Source: Sclerotiophoma versabilis | Taxonomy: Eukaryota > Ascomycota > Dothideomycetes > Pleosporales > Didymellaceae | Length of the DNA stretch: 64,000 bases | NCBI GenBank assembly: GCA_012274445.1 | Contig: JAAROD010000069.1 | Span: forward strand, 868,001-932,000 | Reading direction: 5' to 3' | Shown: in pieces, positions 41,380 through 50,740 of the stretch | How positions within the stretch are numbered: the first letter of the stretch is position 1 | How the letters are laid out: each line of letters opens with the position of its first letter | Notes under the pieces: generated by a model | The model's input: only the letters and a program-made list of their open reading frames with translations | What the model was told of the DNA's origin: nothing | Database searches by the model: none | Program-made: the position numbers and the translations under genes

Positions 41380-41827
41380 GCCCATTTTCGAGAACAGTGA
41401 CGTCATTCAACAACGACTCCTGTTGCTCCAGAGGCTCAATCTCTTCAACGAACTGAGCACTCGCGTCGAACCATTGTTGTTCTCGACGCTTTAAGAATTT
41501 CTTTTGTTTACGCACCCGATTCAACTTCGCACGGGCAGCTTGCAAGGCGGCCATCGCGGCCTCCTCGGCCTCAGCCGCTTCGTCTTCCATTTGTTCCAAC
41601 CGCGACATCTCGTTGTCGATTTTCGAGAAGTCGGGAACGGGCAGGTCAACTGGTTCACACTTCTTGATCCCGTTGTACTCGCAGTTTCCGCACTTCTTGC
41701 TCAGGGACGCCAACTTGCAAGGCAAGTTGTTCTTGGCGCAGTATTTGCAAGCAACCATGGCAATGAATCCGACAGCGTTTATGCGATCTCCTTTGGTATG
41801 ACGGTGTAGAGTACTCCTGGAGGACAT
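41282..41827 (-). CDS. antisense ORF: Zn2Cys6-like cluster plus coiled coil
   Basis: 181 codons on the strand opposite to gag-pol, from ATG 41827 (43 bp inside the 3' LTR edge) to TAA at 41282-41284, overlapping the last 98 bp of pol tail to tail. Residues about 27-57 are CKYCAKNNLPC, then KKCGNCEYNGIKKC, i.e. C-x2-C-x6-C-x8-C-x2-C-x7-C, which meets the fungal Zn(II)2Cys6 consensus. A PVDLPVPDF linker and a long charged heptad-like helix follow (SRLEQMEDEAAEAEEAAMAA, then KLNRVRKQKKFLKRREQQW), then an acidic Gln/Leu-rich tail. The order cluster-linker-coiled coil is that of Gal4-type DNA-binding dimers. The region 41380-41827 has no other coding use. It would be transcribed from the 3' LTR side. 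Role unknown: possible regulator of the element or host. Confidence 0.7.
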   Translation of the reverse strand: MSSRSTLHRHTKGDRINAVGFIAMVACKYCAKNNLPCKLASLSKKCGNCEYNGIKKCEPVDLPVPDFSKIDNEMSRLEQMEDEAAEAEEAAMAALQAARAKLNRVRKQKKFLKRREQQWFDASAQFVEEIEPLEQQESLLNDVTVLENGLMPGTLGLDWGSYPPPLDPDSADTAATTVGSS

Positions 41828-41854
41828 CGGTTAATTCATGAGGACATGAATCGT

Positions 41855-41869
41855 GGAAGAGGGGGATAG
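41855..41869 (+). promoter_or_regulatory. polypurine tract
   Basis: The purine-rich run ggaagagggggatag lies directly before the 3' LTR (starting TG at 41870), where plus-strand DNA synthesis would be primed. Confidence 0.75.
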
Positions 41870-42370
41870 TGTTACGATCTCGGAGGATGGCACGCGGGGA
41901 TGGTGACTTATTACCAATGGCGGGCCCTGGATCGGCGGGCGCCAGGCCCCAGGTCACGTGATGTCTCACGAACTCCACACAGAACCTGGAGTCAGGAGTG
42001 TGAGACACGACAACACAACGTCACGTGATGTCCCACGAATCCCACATTGTTCCATGAATACCACAAGGCCCCCTATGGGACTTGGTGGAAGACCATGCTA
42101 CACTATGGGACATCTTAAGTATATAGTCAGTAGGAACACAACCCTTATGGTTCGTGTTCAACTTAGTCAATCAAGTTTGTCTTTGGAATCTCAACCCCCA
42201 ACTCTCGAGCTAGATAGTCTACTCTATACTACTCATTGTTACCCTCCATTGTCACGGTGTCTCACTAGACAATAACCCCAACCCTTACGGATCATCCTGT
42301 ACCAGCGCTCATCCCTGAGAACCAATACGAATAGTGCTTACGAGCTTTGCTTGAAAGTACAACTTCAACA
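41870..42370 (+). repeat. 3' LTR
   Basis: 501 bp, the same as the 5' LTR in every line compared, followed by the target-site copy TCTTC at 42371-42375. Confidence 0.95.
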
Positions 42371-42375
42371 TCTTC

Positions 42376-43116
42376 CTGCTCTCCAACTCAGTGTATATCA
42401 AGTATCTCACTACAAGACAGCCTATACATGCATAGAAGATGGTAATTTAGCAATAAGGCAAGGTGGATTAAGGTAAGGCAATAGATGCGAAAGAGCTACT
42501 AGAGACTAGGTATAGTAGCTGGCTAGGTATAATAGATAGACTAACTAGGTGTTAGAGAGATCAATATATAATATTTCTTAACACTACTTAAGGGGTTTAT
42601 ATAGATGGGTAGATTAGAGTATTAAGTATAGCTTTAACTAAACAAGAAGTAGCACTTACTTTAATAGTATGTGCTAATAGACGTGGATATTGTAGCTGTA
42701 AGAGGGGTGTTTCGCTAGTCCTGTGTGCCATGCGAGTCTTGGGAACTAAATGTTTTGCGGGACAAGGATAGGAGTAGGGATAGATTTATTTTGCTTGATG
42801 ATTGACAACTGACAATCGATGATGGCGATGAGGATTTACAATATAGTCTAGCGTGATAGCTTGCGAGGGTAGCCCATGAGTCCGGTCGTGTCCACCATTA
42901 CTTGTGCTTGCTCGAACGGGGTTCTTCAAACGATGCAGGCGGATTGGTGGAGTGTTCGTGTCTGTGTACCATGCACAGACGCGTCCCTGGCGTGGTGGAC
43001 CCCTGTTGACGGCGGTCGTCATTGCTAGCCAGGTTCCCTTCACTACTGAAACACCCCGCCAAAACACTGACACGGCGTGACAAAGACGCGCCGCGACACG
43101 CTGAGACGCCGCAGCA
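42376..43116. other. TA-rich relic, then the HOS3 promoter region
   Basis: About 42400-42710 is full of TA dinucleotides and words such as aggtatagtag, ctaggtataatag and atatataatattt with almost no CA/TG-rich coding sequence, the look of an old RIP-mutated repeat. The rest (42720-43116) returns to normal composition and holds no gene on the plus strand. Confidence 0.5.
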
Positions 43117-46100
43117 ATGCAGAGCCACCAGCAGTCGCCGTCGCCGGGCGCAGGCAGAGACACGACCCCGCGAGGAGGCCCCCGACACAGCGCCCATGAG
43201 CCCAACTCTCTTTCGCGTTCCGTCAACCGGCTTTCACTGCACACAAGCACAAGCAGCCTGCGCGACCCTTCGCCCGGCCCGGCTTCACCTCGACTGCCAA
43301 AAGCACGCACGCCGTCCTCGCCTCTTCCCCCCACGCTCCGCCGCAGCTCCAGCACAGCGAGCTTGAGCCGCGCCTCTTCGCCCGCACCACTCGTCCTGGG
43401 ACGCAAGTCCTCCAGCTCGTCCCTGCGCGGTGACTCGAGCCTTGCTGGAACACCAAGACACCCAGCGTCTCGCAGATCGTCCTTCGCGCCCAACATGCCG
43501 TCACCAATTGGGGCAAAGAGCCCACTCGAACCACACTTCGAAGAGAAACTGCCCTTGCGCGCATGCGACATTGCAGAGGAGCATTTCAAGAAGGACTTGG
43601 CGCGACACGAGGACATGGCTGGCGCTGCTAAACCAGGCACAATCGTAATCGTGCACGATCAGTGCTACGGACACCGCTACTCTCGACCGAAGACGCCGAA
43701 GAACATACTCAGCCTGATCATGGAGCGACCAGAGCGCATTCTTGCCAGCGTGCTGGGCATATCTACGGCTTACGTGCGACTTGGTGGGCGGCATGCGGAC
43801 GGCCATCACCCGTTGCATCCAGATCACAGCCCACCCGAGCGCATACCGTTCAAGATTCGCAAGACCTCGCGCTTAGTCGACATCACATCACCAGTCGTAA
43901 CGAATGTCCATGGCACAAAGTGGATGGAGGAACTGAAGTCTCTGTGCGGCAGTGCAGGAACGAAACTGGCGACGACAGGGAGAGAGCTGGCCAGGGATGC
44001 ACCATCAGCACCAGGACAACCGCCGAAACACGAGTTTCATGCTGGCGATCTGTACCTCTGTGAGGACTCACTGAATGCTTTCCAAGGCGCACTCGGTGGG
44101 GTCCTGGATGCAGTGGATGCCGTCTTTCAGGGTACAGCACTGGGTGATGGCCCATCTCGAGCCTTCGTTTGCGTGCGACCACCCGGTCACCACTGCTCAG
44201 CAGACTTCCCATCCGGATTCTGCTGGCTGAACAACGTGCACGTTGGTATCGAACACGCCATGATGCAGTACGGTCTGACACATGCGGCCATCATCGACTT
44301 CGATCTGCACCACGGAGACGGTTCCCAGGCCATTACCTGGGCGCGAAACAAGAAGGTGCAGAACATGCCGAAGAGCACAGCGAATCGCAAGAAGACATCT
44401 ATAGGATATTTCAGCTTGCACGACATCAACTCATATCCTTGTGAGGACGGCGATGACGACAAGGTCCAGGCAGCAAGTCTCTGCATTGATAATGCACACG
44501 GCCAGTCGATCTGGAACGTGCACCTGCAGTCCTGGAAGACGCCGGAGGAGTTTTGGGCTATCTACGAGGATAAGTACCTCGTGCTTCTCGACAAGACACG
44601 CCAATATCTCAAATTCCACACAAAGCGACTGAAGAGTGGACCAAATCAGCCTGCCCCCAAGGCTGCAATCTTCCTCTCTGCTGGTTTCGATGCTAGCGAA
44701 TGGGAGACTGCAGGAATGCAGCGACACGCGGTCAACGTGCCAACAGAGTTCTATGCCCGCTTTACACGCGATGTTGTTCGCCTGGCTGAGGAAGAAGGCA
44801 CATCTGTCGATGGCCGCGTTATCTCGGTATTGGAAGGTGGCTACAGCGACAGGGCCTTAGCCAGCGGAGTCATGAGCCACATCAGCGGTCTTACGGATGG
44901 TCAAGTGTACCACGAACCTAACCCTACAAGCGGATTAGCCCTTGACATACACCAAAGACTAGGCGGACTGAGCCTTTCAGACGAAGACCTACCTGTACAC
45001 TCCGTCGAGGCCAACCTGAAGCCTATCACGTACGACCCGTCTTGGTGGCATGCAGGTCATCTCGCTCAGCTTGAGGATCTGGTCAATCCTCCGCCACCAA
45101 TTTCTCTCAAAAAGCCCAAGCAGGGACCTCTTGCGCACTTTTCTTCTCCCACGCAGTCCTTCACTGCTAAGGTCGTAGACCCAACGAAACTCTCACACCT
45201 GCAACCTGCTAGGGGTGTGCCTATCAATCCTTCCCGGCCGATCACTCCGCCCCCACCAGATGTCGATTGGGCAACTGCGGCACATGCTTTGAGTGCGCTG
45301 CTGGTACCATCGGATCGTCAAACCAGGAGCTACCGGCCTGAGGAACTTGCTCCACCGCAAGTCAAGAAAGAAAAAGCTGCTGCACCAGTGTTGACCTCTG
45401 TAAAAGTCGACCCTTCCGGGCGTAAATTACGAGGCCGAAAGCCTGTTACATCCTATGCTGATACAGGCTCTGACGGGGATAAAGAATCTCTTCGTACGGA
45501 GTCCCGGTCAAGCCGCCGACAGACCATTGCCGACTTCCAACTTGCTACTGGAGACCCTCCGCCGCCAGCTCGCTCGGCATCACGTCGCATGAGTATTGCC
45601 TCTAGCGTATCATCAATTGGTGACCGCAGCGTCAGTCATGGACCGAGCATTCCACCACCCAGTTCGAGAAGACGAAGTGTTGCCCCTTCGACAGCTCCTG
45701 TGAATGAGCTTCCACTCAAGAAAGGCCGTGGAACCACTACTGCCGCTTCGTCTCGTGCGCCCCAACGGCCAGCTGTACCTCGGGTGCCCTCTTCCTACAC
45801 CAATAAAGCAGCTACAGTCAAGGGCAAAGAAAACGACGACATGGATTCGTTGACCTCGGGCTTGAAGCGCGTCACCTTGAAAATGCCTTCCAAGGAGGAA
45901 TATGAGGCTCGAGAGAAGGAGAAGGAGGAAAAGCAGAAAGCCCTCGATGCGTCTAAGAAGACGGCCAACAAGACCGTGGCCCGCAAAGCACCGGCGAGCC
46001 GGACCACAATCAGCAAAGCGGCACCCAAGCCTGCTACTAGCACAGCGAAGCGCACTTCAGCTCGCCAATCTAAGTCATCGAAAACATCGTCGCCAGCTAC

Positions 46101-46761
46101 TACACCAGCACCAACTATGACACCAGAACCTCCTCAGCTGCAAAGCGCCGCTGCAGCACCACTTGAGCAACCAGAGCCAATTCACCCTGAACATGTCCCC
46201 AGCTTAGCAGAAAAGATGAACTCACCTGTAGCCCTACAAGAGAGTCTGTTCACCAGCGTCTCCGAGGCTAGTCGGCCCGACTCCATTGGCATAATCGAAC
46301 CACCAACCGATATCAGAGATTCAGTCATCACTCCAGAGCAGCTGCGCGAGCAGCTTCCACTACCTTTATTCGTGACCGCAGCCGAAGCACCCACAATAAT
46401 ACCTCCGCAATGTGCAGACACACCTCCGCCGCCACCTCCTGCCACTGGCTTGCAATTCGTAAACTACAATGCGCACTCGTTTGACACAGCTCCCTCAGCC
46501 AACGACGTGCTGCAATCATTGGAGCCACAGGCTCCCGCAGCCTTACAATGGTTGCCTCCAAACACCGAGACGACGGCAACACCGCCAAATATGGGATCTC
46601 GTCCCATGTCGCCTAGCAGGAGGCAAGATTTGCCTGTCTTTACTGCAAACAGCACGATACCCTTTGCCGCACCAGCCCCTGCCGCACCTCAGCAGAGTGC
46701 GACCACTAAGACGGAAAACTACAAAGATGTTTGGGAAGTACCTGACACATCTGCTCGCTAG
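43117..46761 (+). CDS. hos3: HOS3-like histone deacetylase
   Basis: 1214 residues, intronless, ATG at 43117 (MQSHQQSPSP). The N-terminal 130 residues are Ser/Pro/Arg-rich. The zinc-dependent deacetylase domain spans about residues 175-600: IVHDQCYGHRY, PPGHHCSADFPSGFCWLNNV with the paired catalytic His, HAAIIDFDLHHGDGSQ with zinc-binding Asp/His, ISVLEGGYS near its end, and FLSAGFDASEWE. The second half is long, disordered and Pro/Ser/Lys-rich. HOS3-type enzymes are a fungal class-II branch that removes acetyl groups from histones or other targets such as nuclear-pore and bud-neck proteins. The long tail is typical for filamentous fungi. All metal ligands are present, so it should be active. 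Confidence 0.93.
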   Translation: MQSHQQSPSPGAGRDTTPRGGPRHSAHEPNSLSRSVNRLSLHTSTSSLRDPSPGPASPRLPKARTPSSPLPPTLRRSSSTASLSRASSPAPLVLGRKSSSSSLRGDSSLAGTPRHPASRRSSFAPNMPSPIGAKSPLEPHFEEKLPLRACDIAEEHFKKDLARHEDMAGAAKPGTIVIVHDQCYGHRYSRPKTPKNILSLIMERPERILASVLGISTAYVRLGGRHADGHHPLHPDHSPPERIPFKIRKTSRLVDITSPVVTNVHGTKWMEELKSLCGSAGTKLATTGRELARDAPSAPGQPPKHEFHAGDLYLCEDSLNAFQGALGGVLDAVDAVFQGTALGDGPSRAFVCVRPPGHHCSADFPSGFCWLNNVHVGIEHAMMQYGLTHAAIIDFDLHHGDGSQAITWARNKKVQNMPKSTANRKKTSIGYFSLHDINSYPCEDGDDDKVQAASLCIDNAHGQSIWNVHLQSWKTPEEFWAIYEDKYLVLLDKTRQYLKFHTKRLKSGPNQPAPKAAIFLSAGFDASEWETAGMQRHAVNVPTEFYARFTRDVVRLAEEEGTSVDGRVISVLEGGYSDRALASGVMSHISGLTDGQVYHEPNPTSGLALDIHQRLGGLSLSDEDLPVHSVEANLKPITYDPSWWHAGHLAQLEDLVNPPPPISLKKPKQGPLAHFSSPTQSFTAKVVDPTKLSHLQPARGVPINPSRPITPPPPDVDWATAAHALSALLVPSDRQTRSYRPEELAPPQVKKEKAAAPVLTSVKVDPSGRKLRGRKPVTSYADTGSDGDKESLRTESRSSRRQTIADFQLATGDPPPPARSASRRMSIASSVSSIGDRSVSHGPSIPPPSSRRRSVAPSTAPVNELPLKKGRGTTTAASSRAPQRPAVPRVPSSYTNKAATVKGKENDDMDSLTSGLKRVTLKMPSKEEYEAREKEKEEKQKALDASKKTANKTVARKAPASRTTISKAAPKPATSTAKRTSARQSKSSKTSSPATTPAPTMTPEPPQLQSAAAAPLEQPEPIHPEHVPSLAEKMNSPVALQESLFTSVSEASRPDSIGIIEPPTDIRDSVITPEQLREQLPLPLFVTAAEAPTIIPPQCADTPPPPPPATGLQFVNYNAHSFDTAPSANDVLQSLEPQAPAALQWLPPNTETTATPPNMGSRPMSPSRRQDLPVFTANSTIPFAAPAPAAPQQSATTKTENYKDVWEVPDTSAR

Positions 46762-47423
46762 TCGCCTAACGCGACTGAAGGATTGATGCTAAGCAAGGCG
46801 TTCATTGGTGGGAGTAGATATTGAGGCGTTCACAGGATTGAGTGCCTAGCAGGTCGGCGCGCTTGTCGCAAGTTTTCAGCAGACCTTGAGCTTTTGCTAT
46901 GTAGAGATACCCGCTTTCGCGCAGAATCTGATCTTTTCTTGTCGACCCATCTGCCTCCCACGTCATAGTGACAACTGAAACAGCAAGCTCGTCCCGCATG
47001 CACCAACCTCTAGATGGAAGTTGCTTGGCCCAGACTCGCCATGGTCGAAGAGGCCCGTATAATCGCCACTCTCGTGTATGCAATCCTCAGGTCGTTACGC
47101 ATGCACAGGTGTCACAGGAGCCAGGGCACCCCTTCGCGGGAGCCAGTCGCTAGCGCGTAAAGCTGTCATGGGGCGGGTGAGAAAGCGGGGTCTACGCTAG
47201 AATGCGAAACCTCGGATGACGTACATTTCTCACTGTCGCAGGTTATATGGCGTGACGGTACGCGTCCTTAAGTACCTTGATCCTGCTCGTGCTGGCGTAT
47301 TTATTCAACGACGTGGTGATTCAGCTTTAGCACGTGTGGCACCTTGCTGGTCTTCTCAAGTACCACTCTTCCCTTTACAAGAACAAAACAAAGACAAACA
47401 CAGCAGCGACATAAGCTATCAAC
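46762..47423. other. intergenic region
   Basis: About 660 bp with no supported gene. A CACGTG lies near 47330, within 100 bp of the next ATG. Confidence 0.4.
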
Positions 47424-48394
47424 ATGTCTGACAACTCAGGCAGCAGCAATCCCTTTGCGCGGCGCGAGGAGTTTTCGAACCAGTCCATTCTGCTTTACAA
47501 AATCTCCACAGGCCTCTCGTACATTATCCTGCTCGTCACAGCATTCTACTACGCCTTCAACAAGCCTAATGAAGGCCATGGCCCGCACCACCGCTTCTGG
47601 CAACACCAGCCCGCAACACCATTCGCGCAGAGCAGCATCATCACTTCAATCTACTGGTCAGCACGCCCCTCTGAACCCATTCCATCCCATCACTAACGGG
47701 TCGCAGGATTATTTTGTTTGTTCTGCAGCTAATCTACGCTTGGTCCCTCTGGTCCGCTAACCAGACGTATCTGGTCGCCGCCGCCAACATCGGCACGCAC
47801 TACATCACCTCGAACCTGCTACTCTTTGGCTTCATCCACCTGTGGGTGCGCAGCCACTTCTGGCTCGCCGAGCTGCTGCTCGTCATCAACTTCTTCAACC
47901 TCAGCTTTGCGTACTTCCGCCACAGCACCACTCCGCGCGCTATCCACATTGGCACCGTTGCCGGGCCGTTGGCGTGGAACTTTGTCGCGCTATACTGGGT
48001 CGGCGCAGTCGCATTCCACTCGACACATCTTGTGGGCCGTATTGTGGCGAACGTTTTCATCTGGGGATGGTTGGGTTACGGAGTTTTCTTCTTGGCCGCG
48101 TACAAGGACTACACCATGGGCTTCGCGCTGTCTGTGTTGTCTTTCTGTAAGTCCATGCCATTCGTTTGCGCACCAGATTGGAACTAATTGTCTGCAGCCA
48201 CCGGTGTCGGACAGTTTCTCAGCAAGCTGCCCATCTTGCAGTTACAGTGGATCTTTGCGTTTACTATTGGCGGCATCCTCTTCATTCTCTCGCTTGCAGT
48301 CGGTGTTCCGGGGCTGCTGGGTCGCGATCCCTTCCCAAGGGGACAGATTGTCAGCGAGGACCGGGAGAGGGCGCCTCTGCTGGCTGACGAGTAA
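47424..48394 (+). CDS. multi-pass membrane protein (DUF1774-like)
   Basis: Three exons: 47424-47656, 47707-48146 and 48198-48394, with 50- and 51-bp introns, giving 289 residues. About seven membrane segments can be traced: ISTGLSYIILLVTAFYYAF, IILFVLQLIYAWSLW, YITSNLLLFGFIHLWV, FWLAELLLVINFFNLSFAYF, LAWNFVALYWVGAVAF, VFIWGWLGYGVFFLAAY, and the last exon IFAFTIGGILFILSLAVGV. The tail has the acidic/leucine end ERAPLLADE. It resembles a fungal family of unknown function that I believe is DUF1774, but this is from memory. No catalytic motif. Compartment unknown. Confidence 0.75.
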
Positions 48395-49047
48395 GGACTG
48401 CGACGAATACCTTCTCGGTAGGATCCACATGTGAGCACGTGTCCGTCGACGATCAAGGGGATGCGGCTTGAAGGGGGACGAATTGCTTAATCAATACCGA
48501 AAAGTGGTATACAGCAGATGCACGTAGGTGGTCTCGACGACAGAGTATTGCAAGGGCAGGTCCGAATTGAGCATTGTTATGGCGTCCTCCGGGGCGCATC
48601 TCTTCCTGGAACCTCTTTACAACGCTTCTGTATCTCAGTAGCCAAATCGACAAATTCTCTCATCATCCTCCTAATTCAAACTGATCTGCAGCCTCAGGTT
48701 CATAGTCGCCGTAACGCAGGGACCACCGACAGCGGATCGGACCGTCCACATCCATGCAGCATCCGACGATCATTCTCGCAACAACATCGGATGAGGGCCC
48801 GCTTCTAATTACTCAAACGCAAACCTCGCTGCCCTTTATAGGTGTGGGGTGCAAGAAGCCTCCCCTCCGAGGTAGCTCCTAGACCTTATCCTACCCCGCT
48901 AATGCTCAACTGCAAAGAGCTTTATAAGACGCTACTACGACAAAGACATCCCCATCTCCATCACCCACTGCTCCACTGACCTTCAACCACCTCTCCAGCC
49001 GATACCAACCCAAGCCATTCAATTAAATAAAGAATCTATCATTCAAA
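48395..49047. other. intergenic region
   Basis: About 650 bp with no gene. The C/A-rich stretch 48950-49040 (ccatctccatcaccc type) is a pyrimidine-rich fungal promoter or leader for the hydrolase. Confidence 0.4.
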
Positions 49048-49791
49048 ATGTCCAGCAAACCAACGATCCTCTTCGTCCCCGGTGCCTGGCACAAATCCAC
49101 ATGCTACACGCCAGTAATCCAAGCCCTCAACGCTGCAGGCTACCCAACCGCAACTGCCGAACTAGCCTCCGTCGGCCACACCCCGGGCCTACAAACCTGG
49201 GACGCGGACATTTCCAACATCAGCAACGCAATCACATCGCTGACCTCAGCCGGCAAAAAAATAATCCTGGTAGCACACAGCTACGGCTCGCTCCCCGCCG
49301 GCGAAGCAATCAAAGACCACTTGCTGCAAACCCGCACCGCCCAAGGCAAGACGGTCGGAATCGCACACATGATCTACCTCTGCGCCTTCGTCCTGCCCGC
49401 ATCAGCATCCCTCATGGACGCCCTGGGCGGCAACGACCTGCCCTGGTTCCGCGTCTCAGATTCGCAACTTCAAGTCGACCCCATTGATCCCGCGACGGTG
49501 TTTTACAACGACCTCCCCGAGCAAGAACAGCAGGCTCAAATCGCGCAGTTGGAGCCATTTAGTTACCGCATGCTTTTCCAGAAAACCACCTGGGCGCCGT
49601 ATAAGGAAGTCAAGGCTAGTTATGTGTTTTGCGAGAGGGACAATGCTATTCCCCTGCCTGTGCAGAGGGGGATGGTAGAGGCGAGTGGTGGGGAGTTTAG
49701 GGAGATTACGGTGGACGCGGGACATAGTCCGTTTTTATCCAAGGTCGATGAGGTGGTTGGGGCGATTATTGGGGCTGCGGAGAGTGTGTAG
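49048..49791 (+). CDS. alpha/beta hydrolase
   Basis: 247 residues, intronless, ATG at 49048 after an aaa-rich context. Fold marks are TILFVPGAWHKSTCYTPVI (oxyanion-hole region), the nucleophile elbow VAHSYGS with its Ser near residue 75, the acid in FCERDNAIP, and the base His in DAGHSPFLS near residue 232. No signal peptide, so cytosolic. It resembles small esterases of the AB-hydrolase-1 family (the salicylate/methyl-ester esterase look). Substrate unknown. The complete triad suggests an active enzyme. Confidence 0.88.
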   Translation: MSSKPTILFVPGAWHKSTCYTPVIQALNAAGYPTATAELASVGHTPGLQTWDADISNISNAITSLTSAGKKIILVAHSYGSLPAGEAIKDHLLQTRTAQGKTVGIAHMIYLCAFVLPASASLMDALGGNDLPWFRVSDSQLQVDPIDPATVFYNDLPEQEQQAQIAQLEPFSYRMLFQKTTWAPYKEVKASYVFCERDNAIPLPVQRGMVEASGGEFREITVDAGHSPFLSKVDEVVGAIIGAAESV

Positions 49792-50740
49792 AAGGAGTTG
49801 CTCTTGGCTCGTGCAGACGGGATGGGAGTTGGTGGGAGGATATTCATCTCCCACGCTGTTTAACATGTACGATTGTAGGGGTTATAAAAGTGCCCTTAAG
49901 CATTAGGGTTATGATGTGTTTATTCTATTACTCCCTATTTGCGTTGCTAGATCACACTCCGACAGGTCGAAATCTCTGTGAGTCAGCACGGTGTATTTTT
50001 GTCGCGACGAAGTTGGAAAAGAGAAAAGGGCTTCTAGGGGCTTTGAATCATATCACATCATACACATACTCAGATGTGTAAATCACTGTACATTCCTCTC
50101 TTAAACAAACCACACTTCACTGCTTCCAAATCCACCCAGAAATCCTGTGAGCTTGGGTTTAATTTCCTGGGCAAAAAGCTTATATCGCTACAAGAAATGA
50201 CTCTACATACACCACCCCATCAGAGCGCAGTGGGATAGGTTTCATACCATTCATGTCACCACCACGCAGCTGCAGTGTTCATCCCCGGCGCTGAACTACA
50301 CTGCGAGATTGCACTGCGTTCGTCGATATTGGATTTTTTTTTCCTTTCCAATCAGGATGCTCATCTTCGCTGGGCGCTGAGGATAACGTGTATGCGTGTA
50401 CAATAGCAAAAGCTTTTTTTTTCTTTTCTAAATGTTGAAGAACTCTATGTAAACCCGTGCAAGAATCTAACTGCCATATTGCTAGATAAAGAGGTGACGT
50501 TTTTGTCAACACGTGTACGTGTACGCGAGCGGTATCAGGTGGAAAGAGAGATGAAGATGAAGATGAAGATGAAGATGAAGATGAAGATGGGAGTCTTGAA
50601 GCGCAGGAGGATCTTCAATCGGCAATGAGAAGAAGAGGTTCGGAAAACCAGTGCAAGTGCATGATGTGGGTGCGAGAAAAGAGTGAACTACGATTCTCAA
50701 AGACATATATACGTGCTTGTATTTGTATTTCTACTTCTAC
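49792..50740. other. intergenic region with hexamer repeat
   Basis: About 950 bp between convergent genes with no supported gene. It holds a GATGAA microsatellite at 50550-50588 and A/T runs near 50330 and 50415. Confidence 0.45.
50550..50588 (+). repeat. GATGAA hexamer microsatellite
   Basis: About six and a half perfect GATGAA units just past the 3' end of the minus-strand MFS gene. Confidence 0.9.

Larger units (their letters stand above)
35385..42370 (+). mobile_element. complete Ty3-type chromovirus LTR retrotransposon
   Basis: 6986 bp, bounded by two 501-bp LTRs that read as identical throughout by eye, with TG...CA ends (TGTT/AACA inverted) and a 5-bp target duplication TCTTC at 35380-35384 and 42371-42375. 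Inside, in order: a PBS-like site, gag with a CCHC knuckle, pol in the -1 frame (protease, RT, RNase H, integrase, GPF/Y module, chromodomain), an antisense ORF, and a polypurine tract. The order RT-RNaseH-IN and the chromodomain place it in Metaviridae, genus-level chromovirus. Every reading frame is intact, so it may be active. It landed 327 bp past the Lon stop codon and disrupts no gene seen here. Confidence 0.97.

Noticed and set aside
42786..43640. 284-codon minus-strand frame over the HOS3 start
   Set aside because: Mostly the antisense shadow of the HOS3 N-terminus, low complexity, no domain.
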